The translations under genes and the position numbers were made by a program. From Maridesulfovibrio sp. (lineage in GTDB: Bacteria > Desulfobacterota > Desulfovibrionia > Desulfovibrionales > Desulfovibrionaceae), in assembly GCF_963678865.1 (NCBI RefSeq), contig NZ_OY787459.1:62001-126000 (forward strand): a stretch of 64,000 nucleotides of DNA. Direction: 5' to 3'. Positions 25,461-33,528 of the stretch are shown piece by piece. A model generated the notes under the pieces. That model had not been told where the DNA came from, did not search any database, and saw only the letters and a list, made by a program, of their open reading frames with translations. Positions within the stretch are counted from its first letter, which is position 1. Each line of letters starts with the position of its first letter.

Positions 25461-25907
25461 ATGACAAACAAGATAAATGTTCTTTTTTTGTGTACAGGAA
25501 ATTCATGCCGCAGCCAGATGGCCGAGGGGTGGACCCGCCATCTCAAAGGTGACCTGATCAATGTATACTCCGCCGGTATTGAGACCCATGGCCTCAATAC
25601 CAATGCAGTAAAGGTGATGGATGAGGCCGGGGTGGATATCTCCGGTCATAAATCACAGCACATTGATGAGCTTCGGGATGTGCAGATTGATTATGTGGTT
25701 ACCGTATGTGATCATGCTCATGAAACGTGTCCCTTTTTTCCCGGTGGAAGCAAGGTCGTCCATGTCGGTTTCGATGATCCGCCGCGTATGGCTAGGGAAG
25801 TTGCAGAGCAGGGCGGTTCAAATGACGAACAACTGGATTGTTTCCGCAAAGTCAGGGATGAAATCAGGAGCTATGTGGAAACTTTGCCGGAAGCTCTGAC
25901 TGATTAA
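25461..25907 (+). CDS. arsC: Arsenate reductase, thioredoxin-coupled (low-molecular-weight phosphatase fold)
   Basis: A 148-residue protein. VLFLCTGNSCRSQMAEGWTRH is the phosphate-binding P-loop C-X5-R-S, with the first redox cysteine; VVTVCDHAHETCPFFPG provides the Cys pair seen in the S. aureus pI258/B. subtilis type ArsC, which reduces arsenate to arsenite with thioredoxin. FDDPPRMA carries the general-acid Asp of the family. No ars regulator, efflux pump or methylase is adjacent. Low-molecular-weight tyrosine phosphatases share the fold but lack the second cysteine pair, which favours ArsC. Confidence 0.9.
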   Translation: MTNKINVLFLCTGNSCRSQMAEGWTRHLKGDLINVYSAGIETHGLNTNAVKVMDEAGVDISGHKSQHIDELRDVQIDYVVTVCDHAHETCPFFPGGSKVVHVGFDDPPRMAREVAEQGGSNDEQLDCFRKVRDEIRSYVETLPEALTD

Positions 25908-25934
25908 CATATCAGGATAATATGGATTACTATG

Positions 25935-25966
25935 GCCTCCATTATTTTAATGGGGGCTTTTCTTTT
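25935..25966 (+). terminator. Terminator of arsC
   Basis: An 8-bp stem GCCTCCAT (25935-25942) with ATGGGGGC (25950-25957, one G-T pair), followed by TTTTCTTTT, 27 bp after the arsC stop. Confidence 0.8.
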
Positions 25967-26176
25967 AATTGTTGTTCATGTTTTTCAAGTCATGTAAACA
26001 AAGGTTATGAACTGACAAGATATTCTATTTATATGAATTAGCCGCGACTTGGTCGCGAAATTAGTATTTTCTTGTTGTCTTTTTTAGTTATTGCGTAATA
26101 TGGGTGGCTGTAGATAAGGCTAAAGCACAGAGGGTGCTTTCAGGGGATATGTAATCTTTACAAGGTGGCAGGAGTG

Positions 26177-27385
26177 ATGGAGTCTTTAAGAGAGTTGTAC
26201 CGTATTGGAGTGGGGCCTTCTTCCAGTCATACAATGGGTCCGCGTATGGCAGCGGAAAGGTTTTTGAAAAAAAATACCGATGCACCCCGGTTCAGGGTTA
26301 CCCTTTTTGAGAGTCTTGCCGCTACAGGCAAGGGGCATCTCACTGACTGGGCTGTTCTCAGCGTACTGGGCAATGAAAAGACTGAACTGGTCTGGAAACC
26401 GGAAGATAAAATGCCTGAACATCCGAATGGGATGTTGTTCGAGGCGTTGGACAGTTCTGGATCAGTAGTAGACCGTTGGAAAGTATACAGTGTCGGTGGC
26501 GGAGCCATTCGTGAGGAAGGCGTTTCCGTATCTGCTGTGGAAAAGGTTTACGGACTGGGCACTATTGCTGAAATTATGGCCCATTGCGAAAACAAAGGCA
26601 TTACCTATTGGGAATATGTTGAGCAGTGTGAAGGCCCTGAAATCTGGGATTTCCTGCGTGAAGTATGGGAAGTGATGGAAGCGTCCCTCGAGCGCGGTCT
26701 TGAAGCAGAAGGCGTGCTGCCCGGCTCTATCGGATTGCGTAGGCAGGCCAAGTCTTATTTCCGCCGCACAAAGCTTGCCGGACCGGATATGCAGTTGACC
26801 GGTATGACTACCGCTTATGCTCTCGCTGTTTCCGAAGAGAATGCCGGTGGCGGTGAGATTGTGACTGCACCGACCTGTGGCTCCTGCGGTATAGTTCCGG
26901 CAGCCCTGCGTTACCTCAAGGATACTCAGGCCCTTAAGGATAATGATCTGCTCCGCGCATTGGCTACTGCCGGTCTTTTTGGAAATGTGATTAAAACCAA
27001 TGCCTCAATTTCCGGGGCGGAGGTCGGCTGTCAGGGAGAGGTCGGTTCGGCCTGCGCCATGGCTTCCGCCGCCGCTACACAGCTCATGGGTGGAACTTTG
27101 CGTCAGATAGAATATGCGGCGGAGATGGGGCTTGAACATCATTTGGGCCTGACCTGTGATCCCGTGGACGGATTGGTTCAGATTCCCTGTATTGAACGTA
27201 ATGCCTGTGCTTCCACCCGTGCTCTTGCCCGTGCCCAGATGTCTATCCTTTCAGACGGTTCCCACCGTATCCCGTTTGATGAGGTTGTGGAAGTGATGAA
27301 GGAGACCGGGCATGATCTGCCCAGCCTTTACCGTGAGACATCCGGTGGCGGTCTGGCAAAAGCTTATAATGAGCGTGCCAGGTAA
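26177..27385 (+). CDS. sdaA: L-serine ammonia-lyase (iron-sulfur L-serine dehydratase), single chain
   Basis: A 402-residue enzyme deaminating L-serine to pyruvate and ammonia. The N-terminal regulatory half begins ESLRELYRIGVGPSSSHTMGP, the family's substrate-loop signature. The catalytic half holds the [4Fe-4S] ligands: APTCGSCGIVPAALRYL, GEVGSACAMASAAATQLMGG and LTCDPVDGLVQIPCIERNACAS. Both alpha and beta domains are fused, as in E. coli SdaA. The ATG at 26177 follows AAGGTGGCAGGAG. It has no operon partner and ends at a terminator. Confidence 0.92.
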   Translation: MESLRELYRIGVGPSSSHTMGPRMAAERFLKKNTDAPRFRVTLFESLAATGKGHLTDWAVLSVLGNEKTELVWKPEDKMPEHPNGMLFEALDSSGSVVDRWKVYSVGGGAIREEGVSVSAVEKVYGLGTIAEIMAHCENKGITYWEYVEQCEGPEIWDFLREVWEVMEASLERGLEAEGVLPGSIGLRRQAKSYFRRTKLAGPDMQLTGMTTAYALAVSEENAGGGEIVTAPTCGSCGIVPAALRYLKDTQALKDNDLLRALATAGLFGNVIKTNASISGAEVGCQGEVGSACAMASAAATQLMGGTLRQIEYAAEMGLEHHLGLTCDPVDGLVQIPCIERNACASTRALARAQMSILSDGSHRIPFDEVVEVMKETGHDLPSLYRETSGGGLAKAYNERAR

Positions 27386-27473
27386 ATAGGAATTGTTATC
27401 TGGAATACGAAAGTCCGGGGCTCAAGCACCGGACTTAGAATATTGATACAGCATCCTTTGCAGCGCCAATGTG

Positions 27474-27526
27474 AAAAGGCTGAAACCAGCGCAGAGCTAT
27501 CTGCTCATGGTTCCGGCCTTTTTTTT
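27474..27526 (+). terminator. Terminator downstream of sdaA
   Basis: AAAAGGC-TGAAACCA (27474-27488) pairs imperfectly with TGGTTCC-GGCCTTTT, followed by a run of eight T (27519-27526). An earlier hairpin AAGTCCGG/CCGGACTT (27411-27436) lacks a T-run. The A-run on the left may also serve the convergent opp-type gene. Confidence 0.8.
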
Positions 27527-27534
27527 AATGGAAG

Positions 27535-28491
27535 TCAATAGAGATGACAGGCTGTTTTATGTCCGATTGCGGTTTCTTTGAGTTTCGGTTGCTCTTGCGA
27601 ACAAATATTCATTGCCTTAGGGCAGCGGGGGTGAAAAGGGCACCCAGCCGGGGGTGAAATGGGGCTGGGCATATCTCCGCTGATGATTATTTCTTCCTTC
27701 TGTAGTTCTGGGTCCGGGACCGGGACGGCATCAAGAAGGGTTTGCGTGTACGGATGGTGCGGGTTGCGATACAGTTCTTCGGATGAGGTAATTTCCATGA
27801 GCCGGCCGAGATACATGACGGCTACCCGGTCACTGATGTGGCTGACCACCGAAAGATCATGGGAAATGAAAACGTAGCTCAGGCCGAATTTCTGCTGAAT
27901 CGATTTGAGCAGGTTGAGGACCTGTGCCTGCACGGATACATCCAGTGCGGAAACAGGTTCATCACAGATTATAAGGTCCGGATTCATGGCGATTGCTCTG
28001 GCAATTGCAACGCGCTGGCGCTGCCCGCCGGAAAATTCATGGGGGTATCGTTTGTGATGCTCCGGCCTTAAGCCGACCTGAACCAGCAGTTCCTCCACCC
28101 GTTGTTGAATTTCATCTTTGCTGCCGGATTTGTGGATGCGCATGGATTCGGAAATGATTTTACCTATTCGCTGGCGCGGATTAAGCGAAGAGTATGGATC
28201 CTGAAAGACCATCTGGATCATGGTGCTGCGTTCTTTTGCGGTCCAGTCCGAAAGTTTTTTTCCTTTAAATTTTATGTTGCCGTCATCCGGTTTTTCAAGC
28301 CCGGTCAGTAATCGGGCAAGAGTGGATTTACCGCAACCTGATTCGCCTACAAGGCCGAGGGTTTCGCCTTCTTTTACTTCAAGTGAGATTCCGTTAACAG
28401 CTTTAACCGTAGCCTTGGACAAGGAGAACATTCCGTTGCTGATCGGGTAGTGGCGTTTTATGTTTTCTATTTCCAGTATGTTTTCACTCAT
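27535..28491 (-). CDS. Oligopeptide/dipeptide ABC transporter ATPase (OppF/DppF type)
   Basis: A 318-residue ABC ATPase. VGESGCGKSTLARLLTG is Walker A, EFSGGQRQRVAIARAIAMNPDLIICDEPVSALD the signature and Walker B, and VFISHDLSVVSHISDRVAVMYLGRLME the H-loop region. The C-terminal oligo_HPY domain (PPAGCPFHPRCPKAMNICSQEQP), with its Cys cluster, is specific for peptide/nickel-type importers. It energises uptake with a second ATPase encoded 15 bp upstream. The permeases and binding protein are not in the window, so this pair is separated from its partners. A leading NGMFSLSKATVKAVNG stretch is typical of the F subunit. Confidence 0.93.
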   Translation of the reverse strand: MSENILEIENIKRHYPISNGMFSLSKATVKAVNGISLEVKEGETLGLVGESGCGKSTLARLLTGLEKPDDGNIKFKGKKLSDWTAKERSTMIQMVFQDPYSSLNPRQRIGKIISESMRIHKSGSKDEIQQRVEELLVQVGLRPEHHKRYPHEFSGGQRQRVAIARAIAMNPDLIICDEPVSALDVSVQAQVLNLLKSIQQKFGLSYVFISHDLSVVSHISDRVAVMYLGRLMEITSSEELYRNPHHPYTQTLLDAVPVPDPELQKEEIIISGDMPSPISPPAGCPFHPRCPKAMNICSQEQPKLKETAIGHKTACHLY

Positions 28492-28506
28492 TTTTTATCC
28501 AGAAAT

Positions 28507-29469
28507 TTAAGTGTGCAGCCAGCAGCGCACCTGCCTGCCTTCTTTATTTAAAAGTTGCGGTTCCTGTTCGCGGCAGAGCTCAAAAGCACGAGTACAACGG
28601 GGATGAAAACGGCAGCCTTTCGGCAGATCCAGCAGGGCCGGAACATTACCGGGGATGGGGGTAAGCTCGGTGCGGCATCCCAATCTGGGTACGGAGTTAA
28701 GCAGGCCCTGTGTATACGGATGCAGAGGTCTCTTGAAAATATCCAGAATTGGTGCGGATTCTACAATCTGACCTGCATACATGACTGCTACCCGTGTTGC
28801 GACTCTTGCTACCACGCCGAGATCGTGGGTGATGAGCATAAGAGAGCCGTTCATTTTTTGCTTGAGTTCATCAAGCAGACGTAAAATCTGGGATTGGATA
28901 GTTACATCCAGTGCGGTCGTCGGTTCATCGGCAATGAGGATTTCCGGCGAGCAGACCAGAGCCATGGCAATCATGACCCGCTGGCGCATTCCGCCGCTCA
29001 GTTCGTGGGGAAAGTTGTTGATCCGTTTGTGGGGATTGGGGATGCCGACCAGTTTGAGGGCTTCCACTGCAGCTTCGGCGGCTTGGTATTTATCCAGACC
29101 TCTATGCAACCTAAGGGTTTCGCCGATCTGGTCTCCGATTTTGAACACCGGGTTAAGGGATGTCATGGGTTCCTGAAAGATCATGGACAGTTGGTTACCA
29201 CGAATTTTCTGCATTTTCTGTTCGGAAAGCTGCACAAGATCCTGGTCTCGGTAAAGAACCTGTCCTGCAGTGATCCTTCCCGGCGGGTCTGGGATAAGGC
29301 CCATTACCGAGAGGGATAGTACGGTCTTTCCGCAACCGGATTCTCCTACAATGGCTAAAGTTTCTCCTTGCCCTAAGTCCAGACTGGCATTATCCACAGC
29401 CTTGACGATTCCGCCCGGTGTGGCGAAAGATGTGGTCAGATTCTTGATTTTTAAGATTGGTGCGGTCAT
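28507..29469 (-). CDS. Oligopeptide/dipeptide ABC transporter ATPase (OppD/DppD type)
   Basis: A 320-residue ABC ATPase with VGESGCGKTVLSLSVMGLIPDPPGRI (Walker A and the D-subunit-type following sequence), ELSGGMRQRVMIAMALVCSPEILIADEPTTALD (signature and Walker B) and LITHDLGVVARVATRVAVMYAGQIVE. The C-terminus LPKGCRFHPRCTRAFELCREQEP is the oligo_HPY Cys motif. It is the first gene of a two-gene unit with the F-type ATPase; both subunits form the heterodimeric motor of a peptide importer at the cytoplasmic face. The start ATG at 29469 has AT-rich sequence upstream and diverges from trmFO. Confidence 0.93.
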   Translation of the reverse strand: MTAPILKIKNLTTSFATPGGIVKAVDNASLDLGQGETLAIVGESGCGKTVLSLSVMGLIPDPPGRITAGQVLYRDQDLVQLSEQKMQKIRGNQLSMIFQEPMTSLNPVFKIGDQIGETLRLHRGLDKYQAAEAAVEALKLVGIPNPHKRINNFPHELSGGMRQRVMIAMALVCSPEILIADEPTTALDVTIQSQILRLLDELKQKMNGSLMLITHDLGVVARVATRVAVMYAGQIVESAPILDIFKRPLHPYTQGLLNSVPRLGCRTELTPIPGNVPALLDLPKGCRFHPRCTRAFELCREQEPQLLNKEGRQVRCWLHT

Positions 29470-29568
29470 AAATGGTGAGTTATGTATAATTTTGCAGGAT
29501 CGCGAAGCACATCTATAATTTATTAATTGAGATAACTGAAAAATTCAATCGACTTTGGAGTAATATAC

Positions 29569-30885
29569 GTGGATAAAATTGCAGTAATCGGTGGCGGGCT
29601 GGCTGGTTGTGAATGTGCAATGCAGCTGGCTAAGGCGGAAGTTCCGGTAGTTCTTTATGAAATGAAGCCCGATAAATATTCCGAGGCTCATCATCTGCCC
29701 GGTCTGGCTGAGCTGGTTTGTTCCAATTCACTGCGTTCCGGTGAATTGAATACTGCTATCGGAGTGCTCAAAAAGGAAATGGAAGCCCTTGATTCCGTGC
29801 TCATGAAAGCGGCTATGCAGGCCCGCGTCCCCGCAGGTTCTGCGCTGGCCGTGGACCGTGAGATCTTTTCCAGACTTGTCACCGAGGAAATTGAGCAGAA
29901 TGAATTTATCACCGTGGTGCGTAAGGAAATTGCTTCCCTCGATGATCCTGAACTTGCAGATTTTTCTAAGATCGTTGTTTGTGCCGGGCCGTTGGCTTCC
30001 GAAGGGCTGACCGAGAGTTTGATTTCCAAGATCGGAGAACAGCGTCTCTATTTTTATGATGCTATCGCGCCGATCGTCAGTCGTGATTCCGTGAACATGG
30101 ATGTTGCCTTTTACGGTTCCCGCTACAAGCCTGAAGATGATGATTACCTGAACTGCCCCATGAACGAGGAGCAGTACAATTCGTTCATTAAGGAACTTAA
30201 GGAAGGCGATCGGGTAGTGCCACGCGAATTTGAAAAGGAAATTCATTTTGAAGGTTGCCTGCCCATTGAGGAAATGGCAGACCGTGGTGAAATGACCCTT
30301 GCCTTCGGTCCGCTTAAACCCGTAGGACTTATAGATCCGCGCACTGAAGAACAGGCTTATGCCGTGGTGCAGTTGCGCGCAGAAAATAAGGAAAAGACCT
30401 CTTTCAACCTCGTAGGTTTTCAGACCAAGCTCAAGTATCCGGAACAGAAGCGCATTTTCCGCATGATCCCCGGTCTTGAGGATGTAGAGTTCCTGCGTAT
30501 GGGTTCAATACACCGCAATACTTACGTCAACGCCCCCGAAGTGCTGGACGATAAGCTGGCTCTCAAGGCCGATCCGCGTATCCATCTTGCCGGGCAGATT
30601 ACCGGAGTGGAAGGTTACCTTGAGTCCGCAGCCTGCGGTCTCTGGGTCGGGCGTATGCTTGCCGAGCAGTCCAAGGGCAGAGAGTTGCCCGCACCGCCGC
30701 CGGAAACTTCCATGGGTGCGCTGCTTGGACATCTGCGTGAAAAGAAAAAGAATTTTCAGCCTTCCAATGTTCAGTTCGGACTTATGCCTGCCCTCAAGAA
30801 GCGCGCACCCAAACGTGCTCGTAAAGAGCTTTACGGTAAACGGGCTATGGAAATTTTTAAAGAGTGGTTTGATAAGAATATTTAA
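29569..30885 (+). CDS. trmFO: tRNA (uracil-54-C5)-methyltransferase, folate/FAD-dependent
   Basis: A 438-residue flavoprotein that makes ribothymidine-54 in tRNA using methylenetetrahydrofolate and FADH2. It starts with GTG after GGAG. The FAD site is KIAVIGGGLAGCECAMQLAKAEVPVVLYEMKP, followed by the family hallmark AELVCSNSLRSGELNTAIGVLKKEM with the catalytic cysteine. ALAVDREIFSRLVTEEIE and GLYGEGYLES-like LAGQITGVEGYLESAACGLWVGRML are also family signatures, and the second catalytic Cys lies in FEGCLPIEEMADRG. Present in folate-dependent bacteria instead of TrmA. The MATE gene follows 23 bp later. Confidence 0.95.
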   Translation: MDKIAVIGGGLAGCECAMQLAKAEVPVVLYEMKPDKYSEAHHLPGLAELVCSNSLRSGELNTAIGVLKKEMEALDSVLMKAAMQARVPAGSALAVDREIFSRLVTEEIEQNEFITVVRKEIASLDDPELADFSKIVVCAGPLASEGLTESLISKIGEQRLYFYDAIAPIVSRDSVNMDVAFYGSRYKPEDDDYLNCPMNEEQYNSFIKELKEGDRVVPREFEKEIHFEGCLPIEEMADRGEMTLAFGPLKPVGLIDPRTEEQAYAVVQLRAENKEKTSFNLVGFQTKLKYPEQKRIFRMIPGLEDVEFLRMGSIHRNTYVNAPEVLDDKLALKADPRIHLAGQITGVEGYLESAACGLWVGRMLAEQSKGRELPAPPPETSMGALLGHLREKKKNFQPSNVQFGLMPALKKRAPKRARKELYGKRAMEIFKEWFDKNI

Positions 30886-30886
30886 T

Positions 30887-30904
30887 GATGCCTCCGGAGG
30901 CATC
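30887..30904 (+). promoter_or_regulatory. Palindrome containing the Shine-Dalgarno site of the MATE gene
   Basis: GATGCCTCCGGAGGCATC is a perfect 18-bp palindrome. Its right half carries GGAGG, eight bases before the ATG at 30909, so a hairpin in the mRNA would mask the ribosome-binding site. It shares the GCCTCCGG(A/C)GGC core with the dispersed repeats. Confidence 0.6.
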
Positions 30905-30908
30905 TCAC

Positions 30909-32246
30909 ATGACAAACAAACAACATCCTTTTGAAATAAATCCGAACCGGACATTGCTGACTTTGGCGATTCCGGTTCTTTTCTCTATGGTAGCCGAGCC
31001 TTTGACCGGGCTGGTAGACACCGCTTTTGTTGCCAAACTCGGCCCGGAACCGCTGGCCTCTCTGGGAATCGGGACAATTGTATTCTCCTCCGTGTTCTGG
31101 GTTTTCGGGTTTCTCGGTATCGGTACCCAGACCGAAGTCTCACACGCTCTGGGAAAGGGCGATCTGGAACGGGCATCGTCTTTGGGCTGGATGGCTGCTG
31201 GGATTTCTGCGGTTTTGGGGTTTTTACTGATGCTCCTTGTCTTTCCTTTTTTAAGCAGTATTGCCGGAATGATGGGTGGAGAGGGAAGTGTCCGTGAGTT
31301 GGCTGTTGATTACATGACTTACCGCTTGCTTGGAGCCCCGGCGGTGCTGGTGGTGCTCTCCTGTTTCGGTTCTTTGCGCGGTTATCAGGATATGCGCTCC
31401 CCGCTGTGGATTGCGGTGGGCATGAATGCGATTAACGTGGTTCTGGATTGGGGTCTGGTTTTCGGCATAGGTCCTTTTCCGCTTATGGGCGTGGGCGGTG
31501 CTGCCCTTGCAAGTGCAATCAGTCAGTGGATCGGCGCGGTATGGGCAGTGCTGGTGGTTCGTAAGCATTACGGATTCAATACCGGGTTCAGTCTTGCTGA
31601 TGCGCGCAGGCTTTTTGTGATTGGTGGGGATATGTTTGTACGTACCGGGTGCGTGTGCATGTTTCTGATGCTCTGTACCCGCTTTGCAACCAAGGCCGGA
31701 GCCGAATCCGGCGCGGCGCATCAGGCCATCCGCCAGTTTTTTGTTTTTCTGGCTCTGTTTCTGGATGCTTTTGCCATCAGCGGTCAGTCTCTAGTGGGCT
31801 ACTTTGTGGGCCGTGCGGACCGGAAGACGGCGCGTAAAGTCGCTTCTTTGGTCTGTAAGTGGAGCTTCGGCACCGGAATTCTGCTGACCATCGGTATGTA
31901 CTTGGGGCAGCAGCCTGTAGCCTGGCTGCTGGTGCCTCAGGAGTCGGCTATGGTTTTTGCCCCGGCATGGCTGGCGGTTACATTTTTGCAGCCTATAAAC
32001 GCTCTTTCATTTGCCACGGACGGAATCCATCTGGGAACCGGGGATTTCCGTTATCTGCGTAATGCCATGCTTGCCGCGGTCCTGACGAGCTCGGCAATTC
32101 TTTTTGTGGTAGACTATTTTCATCCGCAACACATGCTGCTTTGGATTTGGATTGTAGCCGGAATATGGACCAGCCTGCGAGCCCTGTTCGGTATGATTCG
32201 CATCTGGCCCGGAGTCGGTGCCGGACCGCTTGTTTTGAAAAAATAG
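30909..32246 (+). CDS. MATE family efflux transporter, DinF-like
   Basis: A 445-residue polytopic inner-membrane antiporter with about 12 helices. ILTLAIPVLFSMVAEPLTGLVDTAFVAKLGPEPLASLGIGTIVFSSVFWVFGFLGIGTQTEVSHALGKGD is the typical DinF-branch opening, and the second half repeats the pattern (FLALFLDAFAISGQSLVGYFVGRADRKTARKVA). It differs in branch from the NorM-like MATE at 6.9 kb. The preferred ATG at 30909 follows GGAGG within a palindrome; an ATG at 30885 overlaps the trmFO stop (TAATG) and would add eight residues. Probably co-transcribed with trmFO. Confidence 0.9.
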   Translation: MTNKQHPFEINPNRTLLTLAIPVLFSMVAEPLTGLVDTAFVAKLGPEPLASLGIGTIVFSSVFWVFGFLGIGTQTEVSHALGKGDLERASSLGWMAAGISAVLGFLLMLLVFPFLSSIAGMMGGEGSVRELAVDYMTYRLLGAPAVLVVLSCFGSLRGYQDMRSPLWIAVGMNAINVVLDWGLVFGIGPFPLMGVGGAALASAISQWIGAVWAVLVVRKHYGFNTGFSLADARRLFVIGGDMFVRTGCVCMFLMLCTRFATKAGAESGAAHQAIRQFFVFLALFLDAFAISGQSLVGYFVGRADRKTARKVASLVCKWSFGTGILLTIGMYLGQQPVAWLLVPQESAMVFAPAWLAVTFLQPINALSFATDGIHLGTGDFRYLRNAMLAAVLTSSAILFVVDYFHPQHMLLWIWIVAGIWTSLRALFGMIRIWPGVGAGPLVLKK

Positions 32247-32272
32247 GAAATTAGGCTGAAAGTAAGCACATA

Positions 32273-32301
32273 TTGACATAAAAGAAGAAGAATCATATCA
32301 A
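32273..32301 (+). promoter_or_regulatory. Putative promoter of the cobalamin operon
   Basis: TTGACA (32273-32278), 17 bp, TATCAA (32296-32301). The predicted start near 32308 lies just before the riboswitch. Confidence 0.6.
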
Positions 32302-32310
32302 GCTTCTGCC

Positions 32311-32490
32311 TAAGGTGCTCTCATGAGCTTAATAGGGAATCCCGTGAAAGTCGGGAGCGGACCCGCCGCCGTGAGTCCTGTCTAAAGTTTTACCCCTTGT
32401 GTCCGGAGTAATTCCGGTACGTTGTGCCACTGAATTCATATTTGGGAAGGCCGGGTAAAATGGGACGAGTCGGAAGACCTGCCTAGGTGC
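32311..32490 (+). ncRNA. Cobalamin riboswitch (AdoCbl aptamer)
   Basis: The leader has the conserved aptamer elements in order: AAGGTGCTCTCATGAGCTTAATAGGGAA at the P1/P3 entry, GTGAAAGTCGGGAGCGGACCCGCCGCCGTGA, TGCCACTG in the middle and the B12 box AGTCGGAAGACCTGCC (32468-32483). An expression-platform candidate follows: GGGGCTT (32517-32523) can pair with AAGCCCC (32578-32584), enclosing GTGCATGC-TTTC-GCGTGCAC, close to the cbiK ribosome-binding site. High cobalamin is expected to shut down the operon. Confidence 0.92.
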
Positions 32491-32604
32491 AAATCACGAT
32501 TATTCTGCCGGATAACGGGGCTTTTATCTGTCAGAAAAGGCTGTGCATGCTTTCGCGTGCACGGTTCCGCTATTCTTAAGCCCCCCAAATTTGAGGAGAC
32601 TGTT

Positions 32605-33507
32605 ATGCAGTACCGTTTTGGGGACAAAATCAAGTTCATCCCCGCATTTATTCTGGTTTGTTTTCTGCTGATCCCTTCCTTTGCCATGGCCGGACACGGC
32701 GATGCGAAGCCTGTTAAAAAAGGAATTCTGCTTGCAGCCTTCGGCTCCAGCATGCCTGAAGCCCAAGCCTCCTTTGATGCTATTGACAAGGCTGTTAAAA
32801 AGGCTTTCCCCGGTGTTCCTGTTCGCTGGGCGTACTCTTCATCCATAATCAGGAATATTTTGGCTAAAGAAGGCCGCAACATTGATTCACCGGTCATGGC
32901 TATGACCAAAATGATGGACGAAGGCTTCACCCATGTTGCTGTTCAGTCCCTGCACACCATTCCCGGTGAAGAATATTGTGGTATCCTTGAAACCGTGAAA
33001 GCTTTCGAAGGCATGCCTAAGGGTATGAGCAAAGTGACTGTAGGTAAGCCGCTTCTTTATTCCAATAAAGATATGCAGCGTACCGTAAAAGCCATTATTT
33101 CCAACATCCCCGAGGACCGTAAAGCCAAAGATGCCGTAGTGCTTATGGGCCATGGAACTCACCATGTCGCCAATATCTACTATCCGGCTTCTCAGGATTA
33201 CTTTTCCAAAGTTGATCCCATGATTTTTGTCGGAACCGTTGAAGGTACTCCCTCTCTTGATGATGTAAAAGTATTGCTCAAGAAGAACAAAGCCAAGAAG
33301 GTTTACCTTATGCCTTACATGTCTGTAGCCGGAGATCATGCCCGAAATGATATGGCCGGTGCAGACGCTGATTCATGGAAATCCGAGCTGACCAAGCTTG
33401 GTTACAAGTGTGTTCCCGTACTCAAGGGTACCGCTGAATTTCCGCAGGTTCTTGATATCTGGGTTGACCATCTCAAGGTTGCGTTCAAGCACCTTGGTGA
33501 CCATTAG
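32605..33507 (+). CDS. cbiK: Periplasmic sirohydrochlorin cobaltochelatase CbiK
   Basis: A 300-residue class II chelatase inserting cobalt into sirohydrochlorin in the anaerobic B12 pathway. It has a signal peptide ending PSFAMA around residue 29, so it is exported, as known for the CbiK(P) form of D. vulgaris. KKGILLAAFGSSMPEAQASFDAI is the family N-terminus; VQSLHTIPGEEY and VVLMGHGTHHVANIYY carry the metal-binding His residues, and YLMPYMSVAGDHARNDMAG is the C-terminal half equivalent. The ATG follows GAGGAG. First gene of the riboswitch-controlled operon; export to the periplasm suggests a role linked to the adjacent transporter. Confidence 0.93.
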   Translation: MQYRFGDKIKFIPAFILVCFLLIPSFAMAGHGDAKPVKKGILLAAFGSSMPEAQASFDAIDKAVKKAFPGVPVRWAYSSSIIRNILAKEGRNIDSPVMAMTKMMDEGFTHVAVQSLHTIPGEEYCGILETVKAFEGMPKGMSKVTVGKPLLYSNKDMQRTVKAIISNIPEDRKAKDAVVLMGHGTHHVANIYYPASQDYFSKVDPMIFVGTVEGTPSLDDVKVLLKKNKAKKVYLMPYMSVAGDHARNDMAGADADSWKSELTKLGYKCVPVLKGTAEFPQVLDIWVDHLKVAFKHLGDH

Positions 33508-33528
33508 CAATTAAACCGGGCGGTAAGG

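Noticed and set aside
25461..25907. An arsenic-resistance operon around arsC
   Set aside because: No ArsR, ArsB/Acr3 or other ars gene is adjacent; neighbours are unrelated.
26043..26057. CGCGAC-TTG-GTCGCG hairpin between arsC and sdaA
   Set aside because: The stem is only 6 bp with a 3-nt loop and no T-run directly after; arsC already has a terminator at 25935-25966. It may be a leader structure of sdaA but there is no further support.
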